Assembly (NCBI GenBank): GCA_964398775.1
Contig: CAYNND010000003.1
Coordinates: 20,349-84,348, forward strand
Origin: CAYNND01 sp964398775
Lineage (GTDB): Bacteria; Patescibacteriota; Minisyncoccia; Phycocordibacterales; UBA2100
Reading direction: 5' to 3'
Length of the DNA: 64,000 nt
Shown here: positions 1-9,151 of the stretch, piece after piece
Numbering within the stretch: the first letter of the stretch is position 1
Layout of the letters: each line of letters begins with the position of its first letter
Program-made: the position numbers and the translations under genes
The notes under the pieces: model-generated
Seen by the model: only the letters and a program-made list of their open reading frames with translations
What the model was told of the DNA's origin: nothing
Database searches by the model: none

Positions 1-262
1 GTACGCATTCGTTTTGTCGAGTGCATCCATATTTTGCGAGTGCTTGGAAGGGGTCTGTATCGCAACCACCATTTAAAATTCCCTTGTCTGAGGCTGTCGC
101 ATTGCTCATATCAATTCCCATTGAATTTACTTGCGCGGTCTGCATTGATTCATCAGAAAACTCTTGAGTGAGGGTCACCAAAGATACGTCACCTCGAAGT
201 GAGGCCGCGCCAACGACAAGCACTATTGCGAGCGTCGAAAAAAACCATGCGGTTTTATGCAT
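1..262 (-). CDS. Exported protein, partial (N-terminal 87 residues)
   Basis: The reading frame starts at an ATG ending at 262 and runs off the left edge without a stop. The first ~20 residues form a signal peptide or anchor (Lys near the start, then FFSTLAIVLVVGAAS). The mature part is polar and contains Cys residues (GGCDTD, YGCTRQNEC). A TAGAAT hexamer lies exactly 6 nt before the ATG, which supports this start. It precedes the Ig-like cassette on the opposite end of a shared minus-strand run, so it may be another exported member. Function is not recognisable from the fragment. Confidence 0.6.
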   Translation of the reverse strand, partial: MHKTAWFFSTLAIVLVVGAASLRGDVSLVTLTQEFSDESMQTAQVNSMGIDMSNATASDKGILNGGCDTDPFQALAKYGCTRQNECV

Positions 263-268
263 CACTCT

Positions 269-274
269 ATTCTA
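269..274 (-). promoter_or_regulatory. -10 element TAGAAT, 6 nt before ATG
   Basis: Hexamer TAGAAT on the minus strand, 6 nt from the ATG at 262. It predicts a leaderless transcript for the partial exported gene. Confidence 0.5.
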
Positions 275-310
275 CCAAGTATTTATCGTCCTGCGTCGAC
301 ATACCCACAG

Positions 311-1612
311 CTACAATGCATCTGCAGGGTATTCACTGTCTTGCGTATCTGTGTAAAAACGAACTGTCGCTGTCCGTGTAATCTTCTGTTGTTTTTGCTG
401 ACCAATACAAGTCAGTGTATATGTGACGTCGCGAGTAATCTCTTCCGTCGTGACACGACCTGACATGTCTTGCGAAGACACATCAGGGCCAGACAATGTA
501 CAGCTTTTTGCGTTAGCACTACTCCATGTTAGCTCAACGCGCTCTCCCGGACGAACCTCACTTGGGCGGGCCGATAGTCTGACACTCAGTGTTTGTTTTT
601 GAGCGATGACCGGTATCGTACATGAACCTGTCGCTACTACTTTATTTGCCTTCACACAGGAAATGGTAAATGTTGTTTTTGATTTTGGCGCAACCTTCAA
701 AACACCTTCCATTTTATTTTTTGTGTTGAATGATGCCAGGTTCGGCTGAGCATGACTTCGTGATTGAGAAGCAGCGGGACACTTCCATGAAATTGAGGCT
801 GAACTCCCCGGTGTAATTGTTGCAGGGGTGCACTCTATTTCAATATCGCCGCTCTCCTCTACAGGCGCTTTTGATTCAGCAACATCAGAGGCTTTCCCGT
901 TTTGAGACGCAAGGAAATTATTTGGATTCTGACCAAATGATGTGCCCTGGCCTTGTTGAGTACCAGTTTGCTGTTGCGGCGTTTGCCCTGAAGCGGGAGG
1001 CTGCCCTTGCTGGCCTGTCGCATCCTGACCTTGTCCAAAGGATGCAGTATCTTGACCAGATGGAGGTGTCTGTGCCTGACATGCTGCATCGCAGCTACCC
1101 ATTTGAAAATGCACTGGATCTCTCCCTCGAATAGTAGGTGGATTAAAAATGCCGTACTGCGAACTAATTTGGTGTAGTTTTGTATAAATAGCAGCAGGAC
1201 CTACATCTACTGCGAGACCTCTTCCATGATATGAACGGCCAGGTGGGGCTGCCAAACCACCACCGTTTTGATACCGCGCATACGCAGCGGCTTGTTCTTG
1301 AACACTTCGAAACGAATCATTTATGCGCGCACGCACTCCTGTTTGCTGTTCTGCTGCTTGAATAGCTTGCATGACACGTTGACCAAACTGAGGGTTAAGT
1401 TGACGCATACGTCCGCATGAGCGACCACCGCATCGCGATTCAAGAAATTGAATCCAGTCTCCGTTTTGCGCGCCGAGCAGGTTCGTATCGCCTTGCATGA
1501 GAATTGTATCTTTGGGCAAGTTCAATGATTTAATTATTTCTGCGTGCGCAAAAGAAGAGGATATACACGCAATGCAAACAAATATTGATATATACGCAGT
1601 GGTGTATTTCAT
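311..1612 (-). CDS. Exported M15/VanY-type D,D-carboxypeptidase with C-terminal Ig-like domains
   Basis: 433 aa. Residues 1-24 are a signal peptide ending SFAHA. The head (about 45-175) has the M15 metallopeptidase zinc-site pattern: SYHGRGLAVDV (SxHxxGxAxD) and later DPVHFQM, with an upstream SFRS motif typical of VanY-like proteins. Members of this family cut D-Ala-D-Ala or related peptide bonds in peptidoglycan. A Gln/Gly/Thr-rich linker (about 180-245) follows, then two Ig-like domains with Cys residues and the W-S-x-x-x-x-x-S-C pattern shared with the next five genes. The start lies 4 nt after the stop of the upstream gene, so translation is probably coupled. It likely acts outside the membrane, on its own wall or that of another cell. 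Confidence 0.8.
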   Translation of the reverse strand: MKYTTAYISIFVCIACISSSFAHAEIIKSLNLPKDTILMQGDTNLLGAQNGDWIQFLESRCGGRSCGRMRQLNPQFGQRVMQAIQAAEQQTGVRARINDSFRSVQEQAAAYARYQNGGGLAAPPGRSYHGRGLAVDVGPAAIYTKLHQISSQYGIFNPPTIRGRDPVHFQMGSCDAACQAQTPPSGQDTASFGQGQDATGQQGQPPASGQTPQQQTGTQQGQGTSFGQNPNNFLASQNGKASDVAESKAPVEESGDIEIECTPATITPGSSASISWKCPAASQSRSHAQPNLASFNTKNKMEGVLKVAPKSKTTFTISCVKANKVVATGSCTIPVIAQKQTLSVRLSARPSEVRPGERVELTWSSANAKSCTLSGPDVSSQDMSGRVTTEEITRDVTYTLTCIGQQKQQKITRTATVRFYTDTQDSEYPADAL

Positions 1613-1615
1613 AAG

Positions 1616-3160
1616 TTATTCGACAGTTAGTTCTGCTTCTTGTATAGCACGCGCACCGGAATCAGTTATGCACGAAAGTGTAAACGTGTGTGTGCCGCGC
1701 AGCGCAAGTGGTGGCGTCTCAATACTTCCCTCTATTCCTTCTTCTTTAAAACCTCGTGCGCGAAGCTCGCACGATTCGACCCTAACAGCACTCCATTCAA
1801 TGAACGCAGTTTCTCCTCGGCTCACAACACTCGGTTCAATGCGCAGAGATAACACTGGAGCTGCAGTGTTTTTTTGTTGCTTTTTCCCGGGGATGCGCGG
1901 CACATACTCGCATGTCGCCTGGTCAATGATACGTTGATTACGAAGACATTGTACAGTGTAGACAGTTTTCTTTTTTGCACTGACAAGCGATGTACCTACA
2001 AGCGAGCCGCGTGTTGAGAACTTACTGTCATGCGGTGCTGAAAGTGCACGCGAAGTTGAACTGCCTGTACACGACCAGGATACAGAAGTTTCTCCGCATT
2101 CGATAGTTGCGTATGATTCCTCTTCAGCAACAGCTCTATCTGTGACATTAAAGAAGCCATTTTGAGTGTTATATGCTTGCGCGGCTGGTTGGTCTTGATA
2201 CTGAGGAAATCCCGATGTCTGCTGAGGAGATTGCTGCTGTGATGGCGTTTGCTGTTGTGATGTCTGTTGTGATGATGGTGACTGCTGCCCACCCCAAGAA
2301 CCTGGCTGCGCAGTATCCCAAGAACCTGGCTGTGATGCGTATTGGTTTAAAGTACTTTGGTATGCCTGCTGGTTGAGCGAACCATCAGGGTTAAATACAT
2401 TTGTTGCAAGCGTCCCAAAGCCTGATGTTGCAAAAGAGGAAGTCAGCGAACCAGGAAGTGGCGGGCGTGTCCCGAGAGCAACAGCAACCCCGCGCTGTAG
2501 TGCAGGATATCCACGCACCATGAGGTTTACTGCATCGGCACCTGTTGAGCCGCACTGAACCGGAACTTTGTTTACCGAAAGCGCCCAAACTGCACCACGA
2601 CCAGCACATGAAAGTTGCATGCTAAACACAGACGAAGGATCCGCCGAGAGCAGAGCTCTGTGTGTTTGCGATGGCATGAGTTGTAACAACATCCCAATCG
2701 CAGCCTGTCTATATGAATCTGAAGTTGCACGTTCAATTGGGTTTAAAAAACGAGCATTGTTTCCATACCATGCTGCAGCGCTCAACATATGACTTCCTCT
2801 TCCAAGTGAACCGGGTAATCGCCTGGTTTCTGCTTGGAGCACCTCAAAGAGGACCGGGTCATGCTGGCGGGCAATAGGAAGATACGCAGCAATACCGCGG
2901 TTAAATTGTTCTTCACTCAGCGCATATGAACCTTTATATGCTGCGGCGTGGCCATTACAATTTGGTCGTGCTCCGCACTCTTGATGGAATACAGCGATTC
3001 CGACCAAACTTGCTGTGCGTTGCTGACAGTTGTATTGCTTACATGCCACACCGCCCACATACTGGATTTGCTGAATAGGGTCTTGCGAGAGTGTATTTGC
3101 CGAGAGCTGTCCGATACTCAAAAAAAAGTACGCCACACAGATAGAAACGAGTAGTCTCAT
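1616..3160 (-). CDS. Exported protein with unrecognised N-terminal domain and C-terminal Ig-like pair
   Basis: 514 aa. A signal peptide covers about 1-21 (LLVSICVAYFFLSIGQLSA). The head (about 28-240) is Cys-bearing and rich in aromatic and Ala residues (ACKQYNCQQ, FHQECGARPNC, AAAWYGNN). I do not recognise it; since three sister genes carry wall-hydrolase-like heads, a glycan- or peptide-cleaving role is possible but unproven. A Gln/Ser/Pro linker spans about 260-330, followed by two Ig-like modules: the first short with three Cys, the second with the WSAVRVESC pattern and a closing Cys. TATACT lies 6 nt before the ATG, so this gene opens a transcript that also carries the M15 gene 4 nt downstream. 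Confidence 0.75.
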   Translation of the reverse strand: MRLLVSICVAYFFLSIGQLSANTLSQDPIQQIQYVGGVACKQYNCQQRTASLVGIAVFHQECGARPNCNGHAAAYKGSYALSEEQFNRGIAAYLPIARQHDPVLFEVLQAETRRLPGSLGRGSHMLSAAAWYGNNARFLNPIERATSDSYRQAAIGMLLQLMPSQTHRALLSADPSSVFSMQLSCAGRGAVWALSVNKVPVQCGSTGADAVNLMVRGYPALQRGVAVALGTRPPLPGSLTSSFATSGFGTLATNVFNPDGSLNQQAYQSTLNQYASQPGSWDTAQPGSWGGQQSPSSQQTSQQQTPSQQQSPQQTSGFPQYQDQPAAQAYNTQNGFFNVTDRAVAEEESYATIECGETSVSWSCTGSSTSRALSAPHDSKFSTRGSLVGTSLVSAKKKTVYTVQCLRNQRIIDQATCEYVPRIPGKKQQKNTAAPVLSLRIEPSVVSRGETAFIEWSAVRVESCELRARGFKEEGIEGSIETPPLALRGTHTFTLSCITDSGARAIQEAELTVE

Positions 3161-3166
3161 TCGAAA

Positions 3167-3172
3167 AGTATA
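3167..3172 (-). promoter_or_regulatory. -10 element TATACT, 6 nt before ATG
   Basis: TATACT on the minus strand, 6 nt upstream of the ATG at 3160; predicts a leaderless mRNA for the 514-aa gene. Confidence 0.6.
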
Positions 3173-3185
3173 CCATCCAAAAGTA

Positions 3186-4442
3186 TCACTCGACGTATAT
3201 CTCCTTCTCTATATGCACTTCTGAATCATCCAGCGCTTTGCAACGTAGCTGTATGCGCGAACGTCCTCGTATCAATAGTGACTCAGTGTCAACAGAACCC
3301 ACAGGGCCTTTTTCTGAAATACCTTGTCCACTGACGACACACTGCTTCACCTTGTATGCTGACCATGTCACATGCACATGCCCCCCACGTCGCACGCTCT
3401 CTGTGCTTATTTCAAGCTTAAGCTGCGGTCTGTTGATTGTGCTTTGTATTGCGCCAGGAATAACACATGATGCAAATGCCACCTTTTTATTTTGTGTGTA
3501 GCACTCGATTGTGTACATAGTCTTTACTCGAGGAGTCACTTGAATCTCACCGCGTACCGCAACTGCACCTCTGAGCGCTCTGCTGAGTGGTTTCGAACGC
3601 CCTCGCGCTGATGTAGTTCCTGTACCACATGACCACTGGATAGATGTTTTAGTACAGATAAGCGATAGTTTTTCTGGCGCATCATCCTCACCTGTTGAGT
3701 CCTCGGGGACAAAAGGTCCTTTAGGATTTTTTGTGTCAGTTACACCGGTCGGTCGAGTTTCGCCTGGCTGTTTTTCTTTTCCTGGCTGCTGCGTATTTTG
3801 CAGTGGTGTACTGCCCGTTGAACCAGCACTTCCGCTTTGCACACCAGTTGCAGCAGTACCTGCCCCATCTTGAGCATTCCCCGTGAGCACATTGCCATAC
3901 CCTGTATTTCCATTTCCTGCAGGATCAACAAGACCTTGATTTGACGGCGTAAAGCTTACATTTTTCCCTGAAGCGAGTGCACTCGCTTGGGCGTCAGTGC
4001 AGCTACTGCAGATCGTTGTATTTACATCAAGTTTTTGAGGCCTCCCTCGAAATGCCCCGCCCGTGTCATGCACATATCCAATCACATTTTGTACTGTATG
4101 TTTTTGCCTATCGAGCGCTGAAGTATATGTAATTGTACCGAGATTGAAATACTTACCATAGTTACTTGAGTCAGATGCGAGCGTCACATATTTTGAACGA
4201 CCTGAACGCACATCATCGAGCGAACGCGGAACTCGCTGCCCATCAAGTCCTGGGCGAGATGTTTCAACACAGCCTTCCATAGAGGTGCGGCACCCCGGAG
4301 CGTTGTGGGGTACATAAAAAGTTATGATTCTATCTGATGCTGTACAGGGCGCCGCTTGTGTACAAGCGTGTACAGACTGCGGAAGCAGTACTGCAAGAAT
4401 GAGAGCAGAAAGGACGGCGCTCATGCGTACAGTATACTTCAT
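3186..4442 (-). CDS. Exported 3D-domain (double-psi barrel) protein with C-terminal Ig-like pair
   Basis: 418 aa. The signal peptide is about 1-26, ending SVHA. The head (about 30-175) resembles the 3D domain of MltA/YabE-type peptidoglycan lytic proteins: a strand ending GYVHDTGGAFRGRPQKLDV contains the D-T-G-G-A..R...D arrangement typical of that fold. Extra Cys residues (CSSC, GCRTSMEGC) suggest disulfides. A Gly/Gln/Thr-rich linker spans about 175-250, then the two Ig-like domains shared with the cassette, ending in IYVE. It starts 4 nt after the stop of the 493-aa gene, so it is probably co-transcribed. A lytic transglycosylase-like activity is inferred from the fold only. Confidence 0.72.
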   Translation of the reverse strand: MKYTVRMSAVLSALILAVLLPQSVHACTQAAPCTASDRIITFYVPHNAPGCRTSMEGCVETSRPGLDGQRVPRSLDDVRSGRSKYVTLASDSSNYGKYFNLGTITYTSALDRQKHTVQNVIGYVHDTGGAFRGRPQKLDVNTTICSSCTDAQASALASGKNVSFTPSNQGLVDPAGNGNTGYGNVLTGNAQDGAGTAATGVQSGSAGSTGSTPLQNTQQPGKEKQPGETRPTGVTDTKNPKGPFVPEDSTGEDDAPEKLSLICTKTSIQWSCGTGTTSARGRSKPLSRALRGAVAVRGEIQVTPRVKTMYTIECYTQNKKVAFASCVIPGAIQSTINRPQLKLEISTESVRRGGHVHVTWSAYKVKQCVVSGQGISEKGPVGSVDTESLLIRGRSRIQLRCKALDDSEVHIEKEIYVE

Positions 4443-4446
4443 ATGT

Positions 4447-5928
4447 TTATCGTACTTCTACTTGGACAGATTTTGAAATCGTATCTCCGTCTGTGGTTCT
4501 GCACTCGAGCACATACTCTGCTGTTCCTCGTGTATAGAGTTCATCAGTACTCGCAGAACCTTCGGTCCCCTCTTCAGAAAGGCCTTCGCCGAACACGACA
4601 CATGAGTCAACACGGACAGCGGCCCAAGAAATCATCGCCGACTTCCCCCTTCGAACCTCTGTGGTATCGGCATTTATTGTCAAAACTGGTTTTATTGTTG
4701 TTCCAGCGCTCGGTGCAGTTTTTTGAGGAGTAAAAACACACGATGCTTCACTAATAATGGATTGTCTTTTTAAACACTGTACGGTGTATGTTGTTTTTCG
4801 TGAAGGTGCAACTGCAAGTGATCCGATGAGTGCACCACGTGTTTTAAATTGTGCATCTACAGGCTTTGAAATACCTCGAGAAAGTGTTGCGTCACTCGGG
4901 CAACTCCATTCAACAAGCTTGTCTTCACACGTAAGCAAATCATCGTCAGAGACTGTTTCATCTTCTGAAACTACTTCAGTATTCTGAAACGGAGTTTGCT
5001 GAGAAGGGTTTGTTGGTTGAAATGGGTTCTGGTACGGATTTTGCATAAATGGCTGGCTTGGTTGTTGCTGCCCTGCTTGTTGCGTACCGCTTTGTTGTGA
5101 CCCTGTCTGGGGTGACGGTTGTGCCCACTGGCCTTGTGATGCAAATGGATTTTGCCCTTGATTGTCCTGTGGGTTACCTCCCATACCTTGGATTAGGCCG
5201 CCGAGTGGGCTATTGTTCCCCTCTATTGCTGTGCCGAGACTTTTCAATTGTCCCACATCGGCTGGAACTGAGCCTGGAGGGATTTGCCCATACGCCATGG
5301 CTGTTCCCTGGGCGAGTTGTTCGCATGTGTAGTTTACGAAGCCAACTTCAATACGTGCAGAAGAGAGCGCGATCTTCGCCATCATATCCTTATCATTTGG
5401 GTTAAATACCTGATTGGGCTGAATTCCGACCCAGCTCGCTACGGTGTTTGCATAACTTGTCGGATTATTTCCACCATGACATGAAGGTGCCCACACTTGT
5501 TTTAATTCAATTAGCGTACACCGCGGTCGGGAACCGCCACCCCTATTGCATGCATCTGGTCTTCCTCGAGTACACATATCTCGAATGAGTGCGACATGCG
5601 CTGCAATTCCGTGCACAACAGAGGGAAAAATTGCTGTACGATTGTTATTACTAAAACCTTGGCTTCCGAATTGCCGTGCAATAGGATTGTATACTTGCGC
5701 ACCTGGGTTACGCGTCTCACATGCAAGCTTGCATTGCCCATTTCCTCTTTTTGTTGCCATGAATTGCTGACACCACTGCATGAACGCAGGAGACAACCCT
5801 GCGACATCTTGATTTGCTGCATGTACTGGCGTCACATAAAACGCACCAAAAAACAGACATGCGACAAAAATAGAACATGCGATCGCAGTTCGCTGCACTA
5901 CGACGTATTGTGTGCGCAGCGTGTTCAT
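4447..5928 (-). CDS. Exported lysozyme-like head with C-terminal Ig-like pair
   Basis: 493 aa. A long signal or anchor covers about 1-37 (AIACSIFVACLFFGAFYVTPVHA). The head (about 40-225) has features seen in phage-type muramidase or glucosaminidase-like domains: FGSQGFSNNNRTAIFPS, then GGNNPTSYANTVASWVGI near its end. I see this as lysozyme-like rather than a firm family match. The linker (about 240-320) is Gln/Pro/Asn-rich. Two Ig-like domains follow, with WSCPSDATLSRG and SWAAVRVDSC motifs, ending VEVR. It sits 3 nt downstream of the 1052-aa gene and 4 nt upstream of the 3D-domain gene, within one operon. Confidence 0.68.
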   Translation of the reverse strand: MNTLRTQYVVVQRTAIACSIFVACLFFGAFYVTPVHAANQDVAGLSPAFMQWCQQFMATKRGNGQCKLACETRNPGAQVYNPIARQFGSQGFSNNNRTAIFPSVVHGIAAHVALIRDMCTRGRPDACNRGGGSRPRCTLIELKQVWAPSCHGGNNPTSYANTVASWVGIQPNQVFNPNDKDMMAKIALSSARIEVGFVNYTCEQLAQGTAMAYGQIPPGSVPADVGQLKSLGTAIEGNNSPLGGLIQGMGGNPQDNQGQNPFASQGQWAQPSPQTGSQQSGTQQAGQQQPSQPFMQNPYQNPFQPTNPSQQTPFQNTEVVSEDETVSDDDLLTCEDKLVEWSCPSDATLSRGISKPVDAQFKTRGALIGSLAVAPSRKTTYTVQCLKRQSIISEASCVFTPQKTAPSAGTTIKPVLTINADTTEVRRGKSAMISWAAVRVDSCVVFGEGLSEEGTEGSASTDELYTRGTAEYVLECRTTDGDTISKSVQVEVR

Positions 5929-5931
5929 ATA

Positions 5932-8900
5932 TTACTCACCTACGTATTCTTCTCCTGGAGCCTCCTCCGTGCCATCACTTGACACTTCGATAGTAACAGA
6001 GTCTGACGCGCGAGTTTTTCTATCTGGTGCAATACACTCAACGCGGAACTGACTAGTCTCGTATAGATTACCAGTGACATAGCCTGAGCGTCCGACCTCT
6101 TTGAAACATTTCGGACTGTCTTTACCAAACGTGTCACATCCCGGTCCGTAGACTACACATGATGCAGTGTTTTGACTTCTCCATGTAACTTTTACTGAAG
6201 TACCTTTCGGTGCTGCAGGCGGTTCGGCGGAAATTGATACAGTTGGACGAGCTCCTGAGGTCGTTGTTGTCGTAGTACTAACACCGTTCACCTCAACTCG
6301 GCACGAGCTTCGTGCAATTTCTTTGTTGAACTTGTCTCGGCAGCGAACGACATAGGTAGCATCACGGATTGGCTTAACATTTGCAGACCCCTCGGCATCT
6401 CCACCCGTTCCAAACTCACCATCTTCAGTACTTGTTCCAACAGACTTTTCTGTTTTCGCTGGGCATGACCAAACGACAGCTGCTTCTTCACCAGCTTTAA
6501 TGGTCTCTGGATCACACGACATATCAGCCTCACCAACTTCTGTCGTATCATCTTCCTCTTCCTCGTCCTCTTCATCAGCAGGTTTTACGAAAACTTTTAC
6601 AGGCGGCGTACAGACATTTGTTCCAATTTCATTCGCCACCTTTATCGTATACGTAGTTGTACGCTCAGGAGACACATCAACAGAGCCCCCATCGACGACC
6701 CCGAGACTTCCTTTTTCGGGCGCGCCTTTTTCATCGGTCGTTGTAAAGTTGATGATAGTTTTTAGTGTTCCCTTACCAGTGACGTCCCATGTAATTGTCG
6801 CACTCTCTCCAGACTTGATCGTCTTTGGAGTGATAGATACAGAATCTTCAGTACACTTTGGTGCTTCAGTCGGCGTGTTCTTTCCATAGAGATCATCCCA
6901 CCACCATGGCTTCTGGTTTTGGTTGTTATTATTATTTTGCGGTTGCTGTTGCTGCTGAGCAAGTGCTTTAGCAATTTCTCCAAGCGCTTTACTTGGGTCT
7001 CCACCGCCGCCACCAGGTGGGCTGCCACCGCCTGGAGGATTACCCCCTCCTGGAGGGTTCCCGCCACCTGGTGGTTGGTTTCCAGGAGGAGTGTTCCCTG
7101 GAGGAGTTGCTGGTGCTGCCTTACAATTACCTTGTCCAGGGGTATCACATGGGTTCCCCTTATCATCAACACCTTTCTCTTTTGCTTTTTCTTGATCTTC
7201 TTTTCGGCAGACCATGACCGATTGTCTACCCTCACCAGATTCAACCGCACAGACTGTATAACCTTTTGTCTTTATAGCACTGATATCTTCCTGGTTCATC
7301 ACAGGAACAGTACTGTATCCCATACGCTTACACATATCGTGGCATTTTTTTCTGGCTTCAAGTGCCTTATCCTTACTCTGGCATTCACCATTGGTTTTAT
7401 CGGCTTTAGTCTTGTCTTCACCAGTAACTTTTGGGGTATACACACCCCACTCTACTGGCATAACAGAATCTTTGTGTGTTCTGTCTTCAAACTGCTTTAC
7501 ACATTTTGGATCAAGTTTTGGTTTTGCGACAGCACCACCAGAAGTTGTCTTGCACTTTTCTTCCATGATTTTCTTGTTCTCTTGATCACAACGGCCTGTC
7601 AAAGTATCTGCCGTTTTTGTGACAGGAGTTTTAGTTTTGTCTGGCGCTGGTTTTGGGCACTCTTTTGGTTGACCCGGAAGACCTGCAACACATACTGCTG
7701 CAACTTGTCTACTGCCAATTGAAACCCTGTCAACAGCACACCAGAAACAGAATGTGTTTCTGAGCCAAGAACCAAAACGATTGAAAAATCCTTGTCGCTC
7801 TTTCGGAACACGCTCACTGCCGCCAATTATATCTTCTGTAAGACCTCCAGTGACGGACTCACGAGGTCGATTCCAGAGATTTCGGACCTCATCAGGTGTC
7901 AGGTCATTCATATTCTCGATTCGATACCCGCGCTTTATATTTGCACGCGCCTCTGCTTCTCGCGCTGCGCGCTCCAGAGTCTCCATATCTTCCTTTGAAT
8001 AGACTCCGTCTTTGCCGAGTTCATCTGCAAGCTGGTCAAACGCTTCATCGACCTCAAGATCTTCCACACCAAATGCATTTGGGTCTGCTTTCAGAGCATT
8101 TGGGTCATTTTGAAATGCGTCTGGATCACTTTCCAAATCTTCTTTCTCACCGTATTTTCCGATAAAGCCATCGTAGTTCAAAGCTCCGGTACCCGTTGCA
8201 GTCTTTGATCCTCTCTTTAAATCAGTATTTGTGTTCGTGTCTGTCGTCTTGCCGCTTCCATCACCGAGTGGATTCTCGAGTGACTCATCGTTACCTCCTT
8301 CATCTGAAGTTGTATCACTGTCATCAGTCTCTCCATCGTCTTCACCATTAGATACATCTGAATAATCACCATTTACATTTACAAAAACTTTTGTTTTACA
8401 TGTACTAAATCCACTTCTATTTTCGACTTTCAACGTATAGGTAGTCGTCTTCGTGGGAGAAACGGTTGCTGTACTGCCCGTTGCCTCACCTACTCCAGGA
8501 CTAATAGTCACGCCACCTGGGGCACCCTGCCCACCTGAGGCTTCTGGTGTTCCTTCTGAGACAAGCCAAGAAAGTGTTGTTGATTCGCCACTTTTTACTG
8601 GCTTTGTGCCTGACGCTGCAGAAAAGTCACTGCACTTCGGCACCTTTGTGTATCGAGGGTCCACGTACGGAGGAGTATCCCCACTGCCACCCTGATCACC
8701 ACCACCTCCTCCGCCACCACCAAGTGCCTTAAGCATCTGACCAATCGCATCCATAAGTCCACCGGCACCACCTGCGAGACCCTGTGCTGCAGGTTTAATC
8801 ATACAAGTCTGTCCACCTTCTGCATTCGCGAAGCATGATATTGGTGTACACGTTTTCTTTTGTTCTTTTGTTGCTTCGGTTTCAACACCAATAGAACCAC

Positions 8901-9090
8901 CAGTTGAGAATGAGTTTTTATCACATGCCGCACCAGTTACTGATTGCGCAACTTGTCGCGTCATAGACCGAGGCATCCCTGCTGTCTGGTCTATTGCTCC
9001 GATAATGAGTACGAGAAGTACCATGAGACCGCCGAGCTGCGCGCCATGTCTGAGCGCAGCGCTCGTTTGGCTCTGTGATGAGTCTGACAT
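5932..9090 (-). CDS. Large surface-anchored multi-Ig-like protein
   Basis: About 1052 aa from the ATG at 9090; a GTG at 9108 is also in frame but lacks promoter support. A single hydrophobic segment lies at about 21-36 (GGLMVLLVLIIGAID). Then come Gly-rich stretches, an Ig-like repeat (KSGESTTLSWLVSEG ... TTTYTLKV), an acidic region (about 250-380), a Cys-rich region (about 450-650), a Pro/Gly repeat linker built on PPGGGN, a Gln/Asn stretch, a second copy of the same repeat (KSGESATITWDV), and the terminal Ig-like pair. It probably stands out from the cell surface as a stalk or adhesin. TACTAT lies 6 nt before the ATG. It heads the operon with the lysozyme-like and 3D genes. Confidence 0.75.
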   Translation of the reverse strand: MSDSSQSQTSAALRHGAQLGGLMVLLVLIIGAIDQTAGMPRSMTRQVAQSVTGAACDKNSFSTGGSIGVETEATKEQKKTCTPISCFANAEGGQTCMIKPAAQGLAGGAGGLMDAIGQMLKALGGGGGGGGDQGGSGDTPPYVDPRYTKVPKCSDFSAASGTKPVKSGESTTLSWLVSEGTPEASGGQGAPGGVTISPGVGEATGSTATVSPTKTTTYTLKVENRSGFSTCKTKVFVNVNGDYSDVSNGEDDGETDDSDTTSDEGGNDESLENPLGDGSGKTTDTNTNTDLKRGSKTATGTGALNYDGFIGKYGEKEDLESDPDAFQNDPNALKADPNAFGVEDLEVDEAFDQLADELGKDGVYSKEDMETLERAAREAEARANIKRGYRIENMNDLTPDEVRNLWNRPRESVTGGLTEDIIGGSERVPKERQGFFNRFGSWLRNTFCFWCAVDRVSIGSRQVAAVCVAGLPGQPKECPKPAPDKTKTPVTKTADTLTGRCDQENKKIMEEKCKTTSGGAVAKPKLDPKCVKQFEDRTHKDSVMPVEWGVYTPKVTGEDKTKADKTNGECQSKDKALEARKKCHDMCKRMGYSTVPVMNQEDISAIKTKGYTVCAVESGEGRQSVMVCRKEDQEKAKEKGVDDKGNPCDTPGQGNCKAAPATPPGNTPPGNQPPGGGNPPGGGNPPGGGSPPGGGGGDPSKALGEIAKALAQQQQQPQNNNNNQNQKPWWWDDLYGKNTPTEAPKCTEDSVSITPKTIKSGESATITWDVTGKGTLKTIINFTTTDEKGAPEKGSLGVVDGGSVDVSPERTTTYTIKVANEIGTNVCTPPVKVFVKPADEEDEEEEDDTTEVGEADMSCDPETIKAGEEAAVVWSCPAKTEKSVGTSTEDGEFGTGGDAEGSANVKPIRDATYVVRCRDKFNKEIARSSCRVEVNGVSTTTTTTSGARPTVSISAEPPAAPKGTSVKVTWRSQNTASCVVYGPGCDTFGKDSPKCFKEVGRSGYVTGNLYETSQFRVECIAPDRKTRASDSVTIEVSSDGTEEAPGEEYVGE

Positions 9091-9096
9091 AATGTA

Positions 9097-9102
9097 ATAG
9101 TA
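9097..9102 (-). promoter_or_regulatory. -10 element TACTAT, 6 nt before ATG
   Basis: TACTAT on the minus strand, 6 nt from the ATG at 9090; favours that start over the upstream GTG. Confidence 0.45.
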
Positions 9103-9151
9103 ACGCACGCTCTAAAAAAAGCACGCGATTATGCACCAATACTGTGTAGAA

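Noticed and set aside
7000..7110. Short tandem repeats (PPGGGN units) as a phase-variable DNA repeat
   Set aside because: The repeats are imperfect at DNA level and keep the frame; they read as a protein linker.
6919..7722. Long open frame on the plus strand (267 codons) within the 1052-aa surface protein
   Set aside because: It is antisense to the Gly/Pro/Gln-rich and Cys-rich regions, whose codon bias keeps the opposite frame open; it has no promoter hexamer and no plausible protein features.
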